Assembly: GCF_000382205.1 (NCBI RefSeq) | Contig: NZ_KB907789.1 | Span: forward strand, 372,001 to 436,000 | Source: Dyadobacter beijingensis DSM 21582 | Lineage (GTDB): Bacteria > Bacteroidota > Bacteroidia > Cytophagales > Spirosomataceae | Reading direction: 5' to 3' | DNA: 64,000 nucleotides | In this document: positions 52,663-63,111 of the stretch, one piece after another | Layout: every line of letters starts with the position of its first letter | Position numbering within the stretch: the first letter of the stretch is position 1 | Position numbers and translations under genes: made by a program | Notes under the pieces: model-generated | What the model saw: the letters and a program-made list of their open reading frames with translations, nothing else | Told to the model about the DNA's origin: nothing | Databases searched by the model: none

Positions 52663-54861
52663 TTATTGTTTAACCAAAAAACCGGCAGTATTCCTGAATT
52701 CTTCTTCGCTGACGGCGATTGAGAGCCTCCCGTCACGCCATTCCCAGCGGTCGGCAGGTGCCTCGCCGGCGATCCCGCGCCGCAGGATTTGTTTGGGTTT
52801 ATTTTGAATGGGAAAACTGATTTGTCCCGCCGCGAACGGGATCACCGCCACGGCATTGGGATTCGAAATGGAGGCGTTATCCTGGGAAATCAATGCCCAT
52901 TTGCCCGTCCAGGTGATGTTTTCGATGGTTTGACCGGCATACTCCGGCTCCCGGAGCACCAATGCGGTGAGGGCACCCTCTTCGGTTCTCCCCCAGCATC
53001 TGAGCTGCGGCGGGCCCTGCATATTGCCGGTATGGCTGTTATACCAGCGTGGTTCCCATTTGGCCGTGCGGCGGTGCCAGAGGTTCACGGCAAGCCTCCG
53101 GTTGAGCCATTGCGGCGGTACCCGCTCCTGAGCGCTGATTTCGCTTGGCAGCACGGCACCCGGCGAGCCCAGGATCACCGAATTGAGCAAAATACCGTCG
53201 TCCAGCGCCCAGTCGTAGCACGACGACCCGCTGATCGCCACACCGTAACCTGCCAGCAGCGACGCCCACACGCTCCATTCCTGGTGCCCGCGGTGCAGGT
53301 CGAACCACAGATCGCCCTGATCGTCGAGCGAAACGAGGTCGGTGAGCGGTACCCACAGTGGACTGATGCCGTAGCCCATGATCACTACGTCGGGATCGAC
53401 GCTTTTGGCCGCTTTTACAATATGCTGCATCAATGCGAACGTGTGCCGCTCGCCGCGCCATGCGGGGTCGCGCGGCGAACCCATGTCGGGGCTGGGCAGC
53501 CCGTACCCGAAATCCAGCTTAATCACCTGCGGCCGGATGTCTTTCATTATGCGTACCGTCCGGTCCCAGAGGAACTTACGAGTGCGCTCCGAGCTGAAAT
53601 CCATGCAGTAATAGGCGTCGCCCTGCGGGTCGAAGTTCCAGTTGGCCATGCACGGCTTGCCGTTTTTATCGAGTATCAAATCCCTCTTTCCCAAACCGCA
53701 CACGGCCGTATCCTTGATCCACCCGATCGTTTCCCAAACGCCCACCTCGACGCCCTTTTCGCGTATATAGGAAATGTCATTGTAAAAATCGGGGAAACGC
53801 TTCAAATCGGGTACGCCGGAGCCCTGCGACGATTCCCAGGGATCGTCGAGCACCATTACTTCGTTGTGCATTTGCTCCATGAAATCGGCAATGGGGCGGA
53901 TCGGGTACTTTTTCAAACGCCACATGCCCCAGGTATTCCAGATCGACACCGTTTGCCTTCGCAATGCCCCGCCGGAAGCATTTTTTGCTACCTCGGGAAA
54001 CGACGCATAATATTGTGCAAAGCTCCCACGCGCCGTCGTATCAATCGAAAACCGGGCCAAATCCTTCCAGAGGCGCGTCTTACCGTTCGGCGCGCGCCAC
54101 AAATCCTCGCGGTACAAAAACTGTAAACATCCCCGCGTCGACTGGATTTTGAGCGACATGGCTCCCTCCGGGACGCTGCCCGCACCGACGGTCAGCCAGC
54201 CGTCGTCCGAGCCCATTCCCGCGAACAGGACGGGCCGGGGAAACGCCGCCCCGTAAGGCGTGCCCATCGACGGCCCGAAATTGCCCAGCGCAATGGTGGT
54301 ATGCCCGAAATCCCAGCTTCGGAAGTAGCTCTGCACCGTCCCCGCCTTGGCGCCCGGCACACAGTAACCGAATGATTGCCAGTCGGGCAAGAACGGCCGG
54401 TCCCAGGTCGGCTGTACGTTCGCGCCGTTGACGACCATCGAAGCGCCGAGGTACATCTCAATGATTTTGGGGATAAATGCGGCCCATTCGGCCGTGAGCT
54501 CGCTAAACCGCCAGCCGGTAGCGGTATTTTCTACACGGAGCCGCCCCTTCCCCAGCCCCGGCCATTGCAGCTGGACGGTCAGCTTTTCACCGTCAGCCGC
54601 AGCGGATTGCACCACCGCTTTGGAATACTTTTTCTGCTTTTTCGCATTCTCATACCAAAACGACGGCAGCAGGCTCCCCTGCCACATTACCGAGCCTTTC
54701 GTACGATGGGATAATGCGGCCTTGTCTGTTGCCAGGTCCCATTTCAGCACGAGGTCGCCCCGGGTGTGCGTCCAGGCGGGAAAGGTACCGGTCGCCCGGG
54801 CATCTTTTGAAATACCATTTAATACAAATAGCAAAAGGAATGTCTGGCAAATGCGGGTCAT
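52663..54861 (-). CDS. Clan GH-D-type glycosidase (alpha-galactosidase-like, GH36/GH27 type)
   Basis: The 732-residue protein has a signal peptide (residues 1-23) and an N-terminal beta-sandwich. A TIM-barrel-like region follows from about residue 310 (SIWNTWGMWRLKKYPI and VLDDPWESSQGSGVPD). The likely nucleophile is the Asp of VIKLDFGYGLPSPDMGSPRD, the KxD signature of clan GH-D, and the block ISPLWVPLTDLVSLDDQGDL supplies a later acidic cluster. A C-terminal beta domain ends near TAGFLVKQ. The exact family within GH-D is uncertain. It is divergent from the LacI gene, with a palindromic operator between them. Confidence 0.8.
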   Translation of the reverse strand: MTRICQTFLLLFVLNGISKDARATGTFPAWTHTRGDLVLKWDLATDKAALSHRTKGSVMWQGSLLPSFWYENAKKQKKYSKAVVQSAAADGEKLTVQLQWPGLGKGRLRVENTATGWRFSELTAEWAAFIPKIIEMYLGASMVVNGANVQPTWDRPFLPDWQSFGYCVPGAKAGTVQSYFRSWDFGHTTIALGNFGPSMGTPYGAAFPRPVLFAGMGSDDGWLTVGAGSVPEGAMSLKIQSTRGCLQFLYREDLWRAPNGKTRLWKDLARFSIDTTARGSFAQYYASFPEVAKNASGGALRRQTVSIWNTWGMWRLKKYPIRPIADFMEQMHNEVMVLDDPWESSQGSGVPDLKRFPDFYNDISYIREKGVEVGVWETIGWIKDTAVCGLGKRDLILDKNGKPCMANWNFDPQGDAYYCMDFSSERTRKFLWDRTVRIMKDIRPQVIKLDFGYGLPSPDMGSPRDPAWRGERHTFALMQHIVKAAKSVDPDVVIMGYGISPLWVPLTDLVSLDDQGDLWFDLHRGHQEWSVWASLLAGYGVAISGSSCYDWALDDGILLNSVILGSPGAVLPSEISAQERVPPQWLNRRLAVNLWHRRTAKWEPRWYNSHTGNMQGPPQLRCWGRTEEGALTALVLREPEYAGQTIENITWTGKWALISQDNASISNPNAVAVIPFAAGQISFPIQNKPKQILRRGIAGEAPADRWEWRDGRLSIAVSEEEFRNTAGFLVKQ

Positions 54862-54982
54862 AAAAGGGAAAATGGTCGGCGGTTACTTTTTTTGTGTCAG
54901 GAAAACACTATCTTTCGGCAAGGAAGAAATTTCCGCAAGTGCCTGCAAACAAAAGACTTAAATAATTTTCGCAAACCTTTCC

Positions 54983-54994
54983 GCAAACCTTTGC
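54983..54994. promoter_or_regulatory. Probable LacI operator (GCAAACCTTTGC)
   Basis: A perfect palindrome GCAAA-CC-TTTGC lies 3 bp before the regulator's ATG, and a second partial copy, GCAAACCTTT, lies at 54971-54980, 12 bp away. Palindromes of this type and length are LacI-family sites. Confidence 0.7.
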
Positions 54995-54997
54995 AGT

Positions 54998-55999
54998 ATG
55001 GAGGACATCACACTGAAAACCATCGCCACGAAACTGGGCATTTCCATTTCCACTGTTTCGCGGGCATTGAAAAACCACCCGGACATCAAGGAAACGACCC
55101 GGCAGGCCGTGTATGAGCTCGCCGAGCAGCTCGACTACGAGCCCAATCAGCTCGCATTCCAGCTGCTCAACCGGCGGAGCAATACCATCGGCGTGGTGGT
55201 GCCGAAAATCAGTTATGCCCTGTACCTGCAAGCCATTCCCGGCATGGCGGAAGTGGCCGAGCGGCACGGCTATCAGCTGCTGATCTGCCAGACGGACGAC
55301 AATTACGAAAAGGAAGTGCGCCAGATCCAGGGCTTGCTGAGCTCGCGTACGTCCGGCGTGGTGCTGTCCATGTCCGCCAACACGACCAACTACGACCATT
55401 TGCTGAAAATCCAGCGCAAGAATGTGCCGCTGGTACTTTTTAACCGTGATTGTGAAGAGATTACATGCTCCAAAGTCCTGATCGACAACCACCAGGCCGC
55501 CTACGAAGCCACCGCCGTTCTTTTGGGCCAGGGCCGGAAGAAGATCGCGTTCTTCCGCGGGCCGCAGCATCTGCAAATCAGCCAAAAACGCTTCGAAGGC
55601 TACTCCCAGGCCCTGGCCGACCACGGTATCGTGCCGGACCCGGGCATTATTAAAGTTGCCGAACAGGAAAAGGACTCAATGATCACCGCCATCAACGAGC
55701 TGTTCGACTCCGGCGCGGATTTCGACGCGATCCTCGCATACAGCGACCAGATCGCGCAATGGGCGCTGGTACTCGCCCGGCAGCGCGGCATTCGCATCCC
55801 GCAGGACCTGGCCATCATCGGCTTTTACAACGAACCCACCAACGAACTCCTCGACCCACCCCTGAGCTCTGTTTCCCAGCCCGCCTACGAAATGGGCGTC
55901 AAAGCAATGGAACTCGTTTTCAAGGAACTCAACAGCGCCCGCTTCGCATTCGAGCGGGTGGTACTGGAAAGTTCGCTGGTTTTGCGGGGGTCGAGTTAG
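54998..55999 (+). CDS. LacI-family transcriptional regulator
   Basis: The 333-residue protein has a LacI helix-turn-helix at residues 1-57 (TLKTIATKLGISISTVSRAL and the hinge helix YELAEQLDYEPNQLAFQLLN), then a periplasmic-binding-protein-like ligand domain (IGVVVPKISYALYLQAIPGM, VPLVLFNRDCEEITC, DFDAILAYSDQIAQWALVLA). It is divergent from the glycosidase/esterase pair, which it most likely represses until a sugar binds. The palindrome at 54983 lies where autoregulation would occur. Confidence 0.93.
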   Translation: MEDITLKTIATKLGISISTVSRALKNHPDIKETTRQAVYELAEQLDYEPNQLAFQLLNRRSNTIGVVVPKISYALYLQAIPGMAEVAERHGYQLLICQTDDNYEKEVRQIQGLLSSRTSGVVLSMSANTTNYDHLLKIQRKNVPLVLFNRDCEEITCSKVLIDNHQAAYEATAVLLGQGRKKIAFFRGPQHLQISQKRFEGYSQALADHGIVPDPGIIKVAEQEKDSMITAINELFDSGADFDAILAYSDQIAQWALVLARQRGIRIPQDLAIIGFYNEPTNELLDPPLSSVSQPAYEMGVKAMELVFKELNSARFAFERVVLESSLVLRGSS

Positions 56000-56001
56000 A
56001 G

Positions 56002-56715
56002 TTATTTGAATTTAAATAGGGTGAACGAGGTTTTGACGAAGAGGCCTCTGCCGAAAAAGCCGGTTTTAATCGGATAAAACACGCTATCGTACGTTCCCGG
56101 GTTGCGCACCATCGTTCGGGAGAGATTGGTCATGCCGCCGACATCAAGCGAAAGCCTCTTCCATTTCATGCCCAAAGAGAATATACCGCCGGGAGCGAAA
56201 CGCTTATATCCATAGGAATCCCAGTGCATTTTATGGAAAACCTGACTTTCAGAAAGTATGTATCCCGTTTGCCGGACACCAATTAGCCAATCTAAACTGA
56301 CGCTCCCTTCAAAAAAAAACAGCACCTTCGAAATTGGATTGACATAATACCTTATTCCGGCATCGACTGCTCCGCGATAGACTTTTTCATCATTATCCGG
56401 GCTATCGGAAATGCTGTTGCATGCGCAAAACATGTTGTCTGGAACACCCTCTTCCGTATATCGCAGTTCCGCCAAAGCTGCAAAATGGGGCGAAAGATGT
56501 TTTTCAGCGCGCATTCCTACGGACCATAAGTAGTCCGATTTGAAATTCGTTTCCCATCCCGGAGCCAGTCGAGGCTGGTCGAAGTACTTTTTGTTGTAAT
56601 AATTCCGGCCCGTAAGTGCGGATATGGCTAGCTCCCATTGCTCGACATTTTGCGCATGGCCTGATTGCCGAACCAACATAGTACAGGCAAAAAGAATGGT
56701 AATCAATGCTTTCAT
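56002..56715 (-). CDS. Exported outer-membrane-barrel-like protein
   Basis: The start at 56715 gives 237 residues with a signal peptide ending QSGHAQ. Short amphipathic strands alternate through the protein (HLSPHFAALAELRYTEEGVP, AVDAGIRYYVNPISKV, FSLGMKWKRLSLDVGG) and the C-terminus is SFTLFKFK, as in outer membrane beta-barrels. I do not know the family. It lies just downstream of the decayed S8 peptidase gene, on the same strand, and converges with the LacI gene 2 bp away. Two or three Met codons within 24 bp of the first one make the exact start uncertain. Confidence 0.68.
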   Translation of the reverse strand: MKALITILFACTMLVRQSGHAQNVEQWELAISALTGRNYYNKKYFDQPRLAPGWETNFKSDYLWSVGMRAEKHLSPHFAALAELRYTEEGVPDNMFCACNSISDSPDNDEKVYRGAVDAGIRYYVNPISKVLFFFEGSVSLDWLIGVRQTGYILSESQVFHKMHWDSYGYKRFAPGGIFSLGMKWKRLSLDVGGMTNLSRTMVRNPGTYDSVFYPIKTGFFGRGLFVKTSFTLFKFK

Positions 56716-56731
56716 TTCCATCGGAATTGAA

Positions 56732-57945
56732 TTATTCAAGAATGAATTTCAGTTTTCCCACAACTTCCTTCGACTGGTCTGGTCGCCAGACATGCAGGTA
56801 ATATGTCCCGCGCGGCAAACCGGAAACATCCAAATCCAGCTTATTTCCTTCTCTCAATCCTTGAACATCATTCACGTCCCTGATAACAACCAAATGAATC
56901 GGCTTGGCTGACTTCTCGTGATATAGCTCTACCCTGGCCGGCATAACGGCAAGCGTCGCCGGATTCTCGAATTCCAGCGTGATCTTGTCTGAAAACAAAA
57001 TCCTCCGCGTAATTACCGCATGCGTTAGTACCAGTGAGTTTTACCTGCCGAAAACCGTCTGTCGAGTTCGAGTAAATATACATCTGAGTAGTTGGGTTGT
57101 TGGGTGTGTACAGATCGATTGTCATATTACCCGATCCTGCATAATTGCTGTAATTAAATGTCGTTCCGGGACTACTGGATGACGCTGCAAGATTGTAACT
57201 GCCTCCTGCTGTCACCGAAGTTGTGCCCAAAACGACCCCGTCGACAGTTTTCGTCAAGTTTGGCTTCCCCACCCAAATGGTTCTTTTGACCGGAATAGCC
57301 GCGCAGGCATTTGGAACCGTAAGCGTTGCGGTTATGGTGCCGGCTCCGCTGTATCCGTTTTGTCGGGTAGCAAGGTTACCATTCATGGAAAGACCTGCCG
57401 ACGCGGACCAGACGGCCGAAGACCCCGCGCAGAACGTCCCATGCATTTCCTCACCAGCTACATGGCCGCCATTGGTCCCGCTGTTAGTCGCATCGAAACC
57501 TGGTAACAAATTCCCGACCAGATCGGGATGATTCAGCTGCACGCCGTCGTCGATAATGGCGATTTTGATACTTGCGCAACCGGTGGTCATGTCCCAGGCT
57601 GCCGGGAGGTTCATTTTGGCCAGGCCCCAGTTTGCTGCATATAATGGGTCGTTTGGCGTACCGGCGGTTGCTACGAATCGGAGGCAGTTCGGCTGGGTGT
57701 ATTCGAAAAACCCCGTTTTGTTAAGGGTTTCACAAACCGCCAACGGGTCTGTCAATACGCCGGGCCCGGTCAGGTAGATATTCGGATCAAGCTCGGTTTG
57801 CGCAGGACGGGGTTCCAGACCATAGGCGCGGAAAACAGCGGCGAGAGCGGCTTCCGAAGCACTTGTTTTGGGTTTTGCAATAATCAAATCTGTAAAACCG
57901 GCGGATTCTTCGCCTTCCTCGACTGACGATTACCAGTTTTTTCAT
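56732..57945 (-). pseudogene. Decayed S8 (subtilisin-like) serine peptidase
   Basis: Remnants of a secreted S8 peptidase with a type IX sorting tail lie on the minus strand. The probable original start is the ATG at 57945 (MKKLVIVS), but the peptidase frame only opens one base out of phase, after a stop, near 57925. The catalytic Asp (IAIIDDGVQLNHPDLVGNLL) and His (EEMHGTFCAG) are present. The frame then jumps straight to a distal beta domain (SSAVWSASAGLSMNGN), so the Ser-containing half is missing. A further frameshift lies near 56990, after NACGNYAEDFVF. The C-terminal sorting segment (NKLDLDVSGLPRGTYYLHVW) is intact in another frame, ending at 56732. Confidence 0.8.
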
Positions 57946-58054
57946 ACGTGCATTATTTATAGGATGAACCCGGGCCGTTTGGCCTTTGCACTTACTAAGT
58001 CACCGGTTAGTCCGGATCACCTCAATAAACTGTCCGAACTACCAGTATGAATAA

Positions 58055-59314
<1,260 letters not shown>

Positions 59315-59387
59315 TGGGATAGCCGGGTATTGTCATTCCTGACCAGACCTGACCAATCCTGACTATTAACCGATTACTGTAACATTC

Positions 59388-61100
59388 ATGACCTACTTCA
59401 ATATTGACGCCGAAAAGGCACAGACATTCGATGCGATCGTCGTGGGGACGGGCATCAGCGGGGGCTGGGCGGCAAAGGAGCTGACCGAAAAAGGCCTCAA
59501 AACACTCGTGCTCGAACGCGGGCGCGACGTGAAGCATATTGTCGATTACCCCACGACCAACATGATGCCGTGGGAATTCGAACACCGCGGACTGCCGCCG
59601 CTGGCCGTGCGCGAGGCGAGCCCGATGGCCAGCAAGCACTACATTTTCAGGGAAGATGCGATGCATTTCGTCGTGAAAGATTACGAGCATCCTTATGTGC
59701 AGGACCAGCCATTCAGCTGGATGCGCGGCTACCAGGTGGGCGGGCGCTCGCTGTTATGGGCGCGGCAAACGCAACGGTGGTCGGATTACGATTTCGAAGG
59801 CCCGGCGCGCGACGGTTTCGCTACCGACTGGCCCATTCGGTACAAGGACATTGCGCCCTGGTACAGCTACGTGGAGAAGTTTGCGGGCATTTCGGGAAAT
59901 AAGGACGGCCTGCCGCAGCTGCCCGACGGCGAGTTTCTGCCTCCACACGAAATGAGCTGCGTTGAAAAGCATTTCAGCGACCAGACAGCCAAAAACTACA
60001 AAGGCACTCGACCGGTCATCATCGGCCGGGCAGCGCACATTACCGATCCGCAGCCGATCCACACCCAGCAGGGCCGCGCCAAATGCCAGCACCGCAATAT
60101 GTGCCAGCGCGGCTGTCCTTTCGGTGGGTATTTCAGTACCAACGCGGCCACATTGCCCTGGGCCGAAAAGACGGGAAACCTCACTTTACGGCCGCATTCG
60201 GTGGTGCATTCAGTGATTTATGACGAAAAGAAAAAGCGGGCCACGGGCGTGCGCGTCGTGGATGCGCTCACGAAGCAGATGACGGAATATTATGCCAAAA
60301 TCATATTCATCAATGCTTCAGCAATCAATTCTAACCTGATTTTGCTCAATTCTAAGTCCAGCCGCTTCCCGAACGGCCTGGGCAACGACAGCGGCGTGCT
60401 CGGCAAATTCATCGGCTTCCACAACTACCGCGGCCGGGTAAGCGCCGATTTCGACGGCTTCCACGACCGTACCACCGACGGCCGACGGCCCAATGGCGCC
60501 TACATTCCACGTTTCCGTAATGTTTTCAAGCAGGAAACCGATTTCCTGCGCGGTTATGCCACTTCGTTCACCGCTTCCAAGGCCGGCAATGCGAACGATG
60601 GCCTCGGCGAATCGCTGAAAGCGGGCCTTTTCGCGCCCGACGAAAGCGGCTGGTCGCTCGGCGCGCAGATGATGGGGGAAGTGCTGACCAAAGAAACCAA
60701 CTTCATATCGCTCCACGAAAGCCTGAAAGACGACTGGGGCATTCCGCAGCTGCGCATGAACGTGTCGTTCGACGACAACGACATGAAAATGGTGAAGGAT
60801 TTTTACACCGAACTCAGCGAAATGCTCGACCGGGCCGGTTTCAAAAACATCAAAACCGGCGACACTCAACGCAATCCCGGCAGCGAAAACCACGAAATGG
60901 GCGGTGCAAGAATGGGCAAAGACGCCAAAACCTCCATCCTCAACAAATGGAACCAAATGCACCACGTTCCCAACGTGTTCGTCACCGATGGCGCATGCAT
61001 GACCTCGACAGCCACCCAAAACCCGTCGCTCACCTACATGGCACTGACCGCCCGGGCGGTGGATTATGCGGTTGGGGAGGTGCGTAAGGGGAACATTTAA
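59388..61100 (+). CDS. GMC-family oxidoreductase
   Basis: The 570-residue flavoprotein has the FAD-binding motif IVVGTGISGGWAAKEL (GxGxxG at 20-25) with the ribose-binding Glu in LVLERGRD. It has the GMC C-terminal block with the active-site His in NPGSENHEMGGARMG and Asn in TATQNPSLTYMAL. No signal peptide is obvious. Such enzymes oxidise sugar or alcohol groups, and in Bacteroidota they often pair with a gluconate-2-dehydrogenase subunit 3 gene, which is absent here. It may act alone on sugars released by its neighbours. It overlaps the convergent receptor remnant by 4 bp. Confidence 0.92.
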   Translation: MTYFNIDAEKAQTFDAIVVGTGISGGWAAKELTEKGLKTLVLERGRDVKHIVDYPTTNMMPWEFEHRGLPPLAVREASPMASKHYIFREDAMHFVVKDYEHPYVQDQPFSWMRGYQVGGRSLLWARQTQRWSDYDFEGPARDGFATDWPIRYKDIAPWYSYVEKFAGISGNKDGLPQLPDGEFLPPHEMSCVEKHFSDQTAKNYKGTRPVIIGRAAHITDPQPIHTQQGRAKCQHRNMCQRGCPFGGYFSTNAATLPWAEKTGNLTLRPHSVVHSVIYDEKKKRATGVRVVDALTKQMTEYYAKIIFINASAINSNLILLNSKSSRFPNGLGNDSGVLGKFIGFHNYRGRVSADFDGFHDRTTDGRRPNGAYIPRFRNVFKQETDFLRGYATSFTASKAGNANDGLGESLKAGLFAPDESGWSLGAQMMGEVLTKETNFISLHESLKDDWGIPQLRMNVSFDDNDMKMVKDFYTELSEMLDRAGFKNIKTGDTQRNPGSENHEMGGARMGKDAKTSILNKWNQMHHVPNVFVTDGACMTSTATQNPSLTYMALTARAVDYAVGEVRKGNI

Positions 61101-61423
61101 GTTGAATTTTTAAAAGCCAGCGTAACGTAATACATCCCCCCAACCGACGGGCGGCCGAGGAATGAGACGTAGTACTTGTTAAGCAAATTGCTGGCTCCGA
61201 CTTTGATCTGGCTTTTTAACATCGGTACGCGGTAGGTTAATTGGGCGTCGAGGCTGCTGTATGACGGGACGCTGCCAAATGTGGCGTTGGCGCCGAAAAT
61301 CCATTGTTTTTGCACCTGATAATTCAATCCGATGCTGAAACCGTAGTTGTTGATGATCGAGAGGTGTGATGTATGGAGTAGCTCACTTTTTGTAGAGATC
61401 CAATGAGTGAATGACCGAATCAT
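61097..61423 (-). pseudogene. C-terminal remnant of a TonB-dependent receptor
   Basis: The frame encodes the last strands of a receptor barrel (IINNYGFSIGLNYQVQKQWI, then GSVPSYSSLDAQLTYRVPML, ending SVGGMYYVTLAFKNST). The first 15 or so codons lie in a stem-loop repeat and are not receptor-like. In my memory of such receptors about 50 residues usually separate the two quoted blocks, so an internal deletion is likely as well as loss of the rest. It is not expected to make a working protein. Confidence 0.75.
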
Positions 61424-61433
61424 TCACTCATTG
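61401..61433 (-). repeat. Perfect 14-bp inverted repeat overlapping the KTSC stop codon
   Basis: CAATGAGTGAATGA (61401-61414) and TCATTCACTCATTG (61420-61433) enclose a 5-base loop. The stem contains the KTSC gene's stop codon. It shares the GAATGACCGAAT core with the element at 18671. Confidence 0.85.
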
Positions 61434-61624
61434 ACCTTCTCAAACTCAAAATTCCCCTTGATATGCTCATTCAAAAACGTCCCCTTGGAGCCTGAGGCCT
61501 TCATGGCCTGGTAGACTTCCCAGGGGACGTTTTTGTAGACATATACCATTCCCGAAACAAACACGATCCGCAATGTTTGCTTTTCTTCGTTGTAGATCAT
61601 CTTGTCGACGACGGTGGATGGCAT
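61424..61624 (-). CDS. KTSC-domain protein
   Basis: The 66-residue protein has the KTSC fold pattern: IYNEEKQTLRIVFVSGMVYV, then YKNVPWEVYQAMKASGSKGT, then FLNEHIKGNFEFEK. KTSC domains occur in small bacterial proteins and at the ends of larger ones, and their function is unknown. It lies 11 bp after the SYLF-domain gene and is probably co-transcribed. A stem-loop lies over its stop codon and may end the transcript. Confidence 0.88.
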   Translation of the reverse strand: MPSTVVDKMIYNEEKQTLRIVFVSGMVYVYKNVPWEVYQAMKASGSKGTFLNEHIKGNFEFEKVNE

Positions 61625-61635
61625 AGGCGTTTTTT

Positions 61636-62289
61636 TTAGTTGAAATCATCCAGCTTGTCGCGCAGGTCGTCGACAGCCTTGGATGAAATATTGGAGTCAT
61701 TGAAAATCGTCCGGACTGTCGCTTTGCTGCCGTAAAGGCCGGTATTGGCCCGCACGTCCACATCCAGAATAGCGCCATTCACGGTTACGCCCGCGAAGAG
61801 GCCTTTGGCGCGGGAGTAGGAATATACTTCGGCTTCCAGCTTGTAATCGGTGGTGACGGAAGCGTTTTTGCTCACCGGTCCGGCTGCCACGGAAAGGTCG
61901 CTGCCGAGGGTGTAGTCGCCCTTTTCGATATTCATCAGGGACTTATCGCTTTTGAACAACAACACCAGGTCCACCGCCTGCACGCCGATCTGCGCGCCTA
62001 CGCTGCCGCCCGTGATGGTTACGAACACCGGGTCGCTCCATTTACCGTCTTCGCGTTTCACCATCGCGAGGCCGCGTCCGTGCTTGCCGCCGACGATGAG
62101 CCCGCCGTTGATCATGCGGGGAATGATGATAATGCCTTTGGCGGCCTGAACGAGCGGCGAGGGGATTTGTATGCCGTTAAAATCGCTGAGCACCGAGGTA
62201 GCGGCGTTGATTTTATCTTCTTCTTTATTCTGTGCGAAAGAAGGGGCCGAAAATGCCAGTCCGAGCATGAGAATGGCCTGCATTTTCAT
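61636..62289 (-). CDS. SYLF-domain (YSC84-type) lipid-binding protein
   Basis: A start at 62289 (MKMQAILMLGLAFSAPSFAQ) gives 217 residues with a signal peptide; an ATG at 62313 is also in frame. The SYLF domain is shown by VQAAKGIIIIPRMINGGLIV, GKHGRGLAMVKREDGKWSDP, FVTITGGSVGAQIGVQAVDL and YSRAKGLFAGVTVNGAILDV. In eukaryotes SYLF domains bind phosphoinositides; in bacteria they are exported proteins of unknown function. It is followed by a KTSC-domain gene. Confidence 0.92.
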   Translation of the reverse strand: MKMQAILMLGLAFSAPSFAQNKEEDKINAATSVLSDFNGIQIPSPLVQAAKGIIIIPRMINGGLIVGGKHGRGLAMVKREDGKWSDPVFVTITGGSVGAQIGVQAVDLVLLFKSDKSLMNIEKGDYTLGSDLSVAAGPVSKNASVTTDYKLEAEVYSYSRAKGLFAGVTVNGAILDVDVRANTGLYGSKATVRTIFNDSNISSKAVDDLRDKLDDFN

Positions 62290-62525
62290 CGATTTCAAAT
62301 TGTTGAGGAACATAGGATTATGGATTAATGGGTATAAAAAATTACTTCAAGGATCGTGCCTGTCCGGTGTACAAAAAGGCATTCCTACAACAGAATCCCT
62401 CATTTCCACATCGTAAAGCCCCAATCCGCACCTTTTAACGCAGGACTATGTCATTTCTGATTTCTTGGTATGATTTTGATGACAGAATTACCGGAAACAA
62501 TGTCAACCCCCAATCAAATTATACT

Positions 62526-63005
62526 ATGGATGCCAAAGCCATCAGTCTGAGCGAAACCGACGTAAAACCTGTTGTGGACCTGCTCAACGACTACCTAGCC
62601 AACTACCACATTCATTACCAGAAACTGAGAGGCTGCCACTGGAACATCAAGGGGCAAAACTTTTTTACGCTGCACATCAAATTCGAGGAGCTGTACACCA
62701 ATGCACAGGAAACGATCGACGAGATCGCCGAGCGCGTGCTCACGCTGGGCAAGCCGCCGCACAGCCGCTTTGCCGATTATATCAATGAATCGGAGATCAA
62801 GGAAATCAACACCATCGGCATGAAGGACCTCGACATGGTGGACGCCGTGCTCGACGATTTCAGCAAGCTCATCAGCCTCGAACGCGGGCTGCTGGAAGCC
62901 ACCGAGGAAGCCGGAGACGACGGTACCAATGACATGGTGAACCGTTTCATGCAGTTCAAGGAAAAAAACACCTGGATGCTGCGTTCGTTCGCCGGTAAGA
63001 AATAA
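62526..63005 (+). CDS. dps: Dps-family ferritin-like protein
   Basis: The start at 62526 (MDAKAISLSETDVKPVVDLL) gives 159 residues; an in-frame start at 62448 is less like the family. The four-helix bundle shows the inter-subunit iron site in LRGCHWNIKGQNFFTLHIKF and EELYTNAQETIDEIAERVLT. Dps stores iron and protects DNA from peroxide under stress. It is divergent from the SYLF gene and has a terminator 24 bp downstream. Confidence 0.93.
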   Translation: MDAKAISLSETDVKPVVDLLNDYLANYHIHYQKLRGCHWNIKGQNFFTLHIKFEELYTNAQETIDEIAERVLTLGKPPHSRFADYINESEIKEINTIGMKDLDMVDAVLDDFSKLISLERGLLEATEEAGDDGTNDMVNRFMQFKEKNTWMLRSFAGKK

Positions 63006-63028
63006 AAAGAAAAGCTATGCACACCGTG

Positions 63029-63060
63029 GCCGCGCCCTGTTCAAAGGGTGCGGCTTTTTT
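63029..63060 (+). terminator. Terminator of dps
   Basis: A 10-bp stem (GCCGCGCCCT and AGGGTGCGGC, one wobble pair) is followed by six T residues, 24 bp past the stop codon. Confidence 0.9.
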
Positions 63061-63111
63061 ATTGTTGCGCCGGATTAGCTTACTTGCATGGATTCCCTTC
63101 CATGAACCGTT

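Noticed and set aside
59339-59366. CCTGAC direct repeats upstream of the GMC gene
   Set aside because: Three short, irregular copies are too weak to tell from chance.
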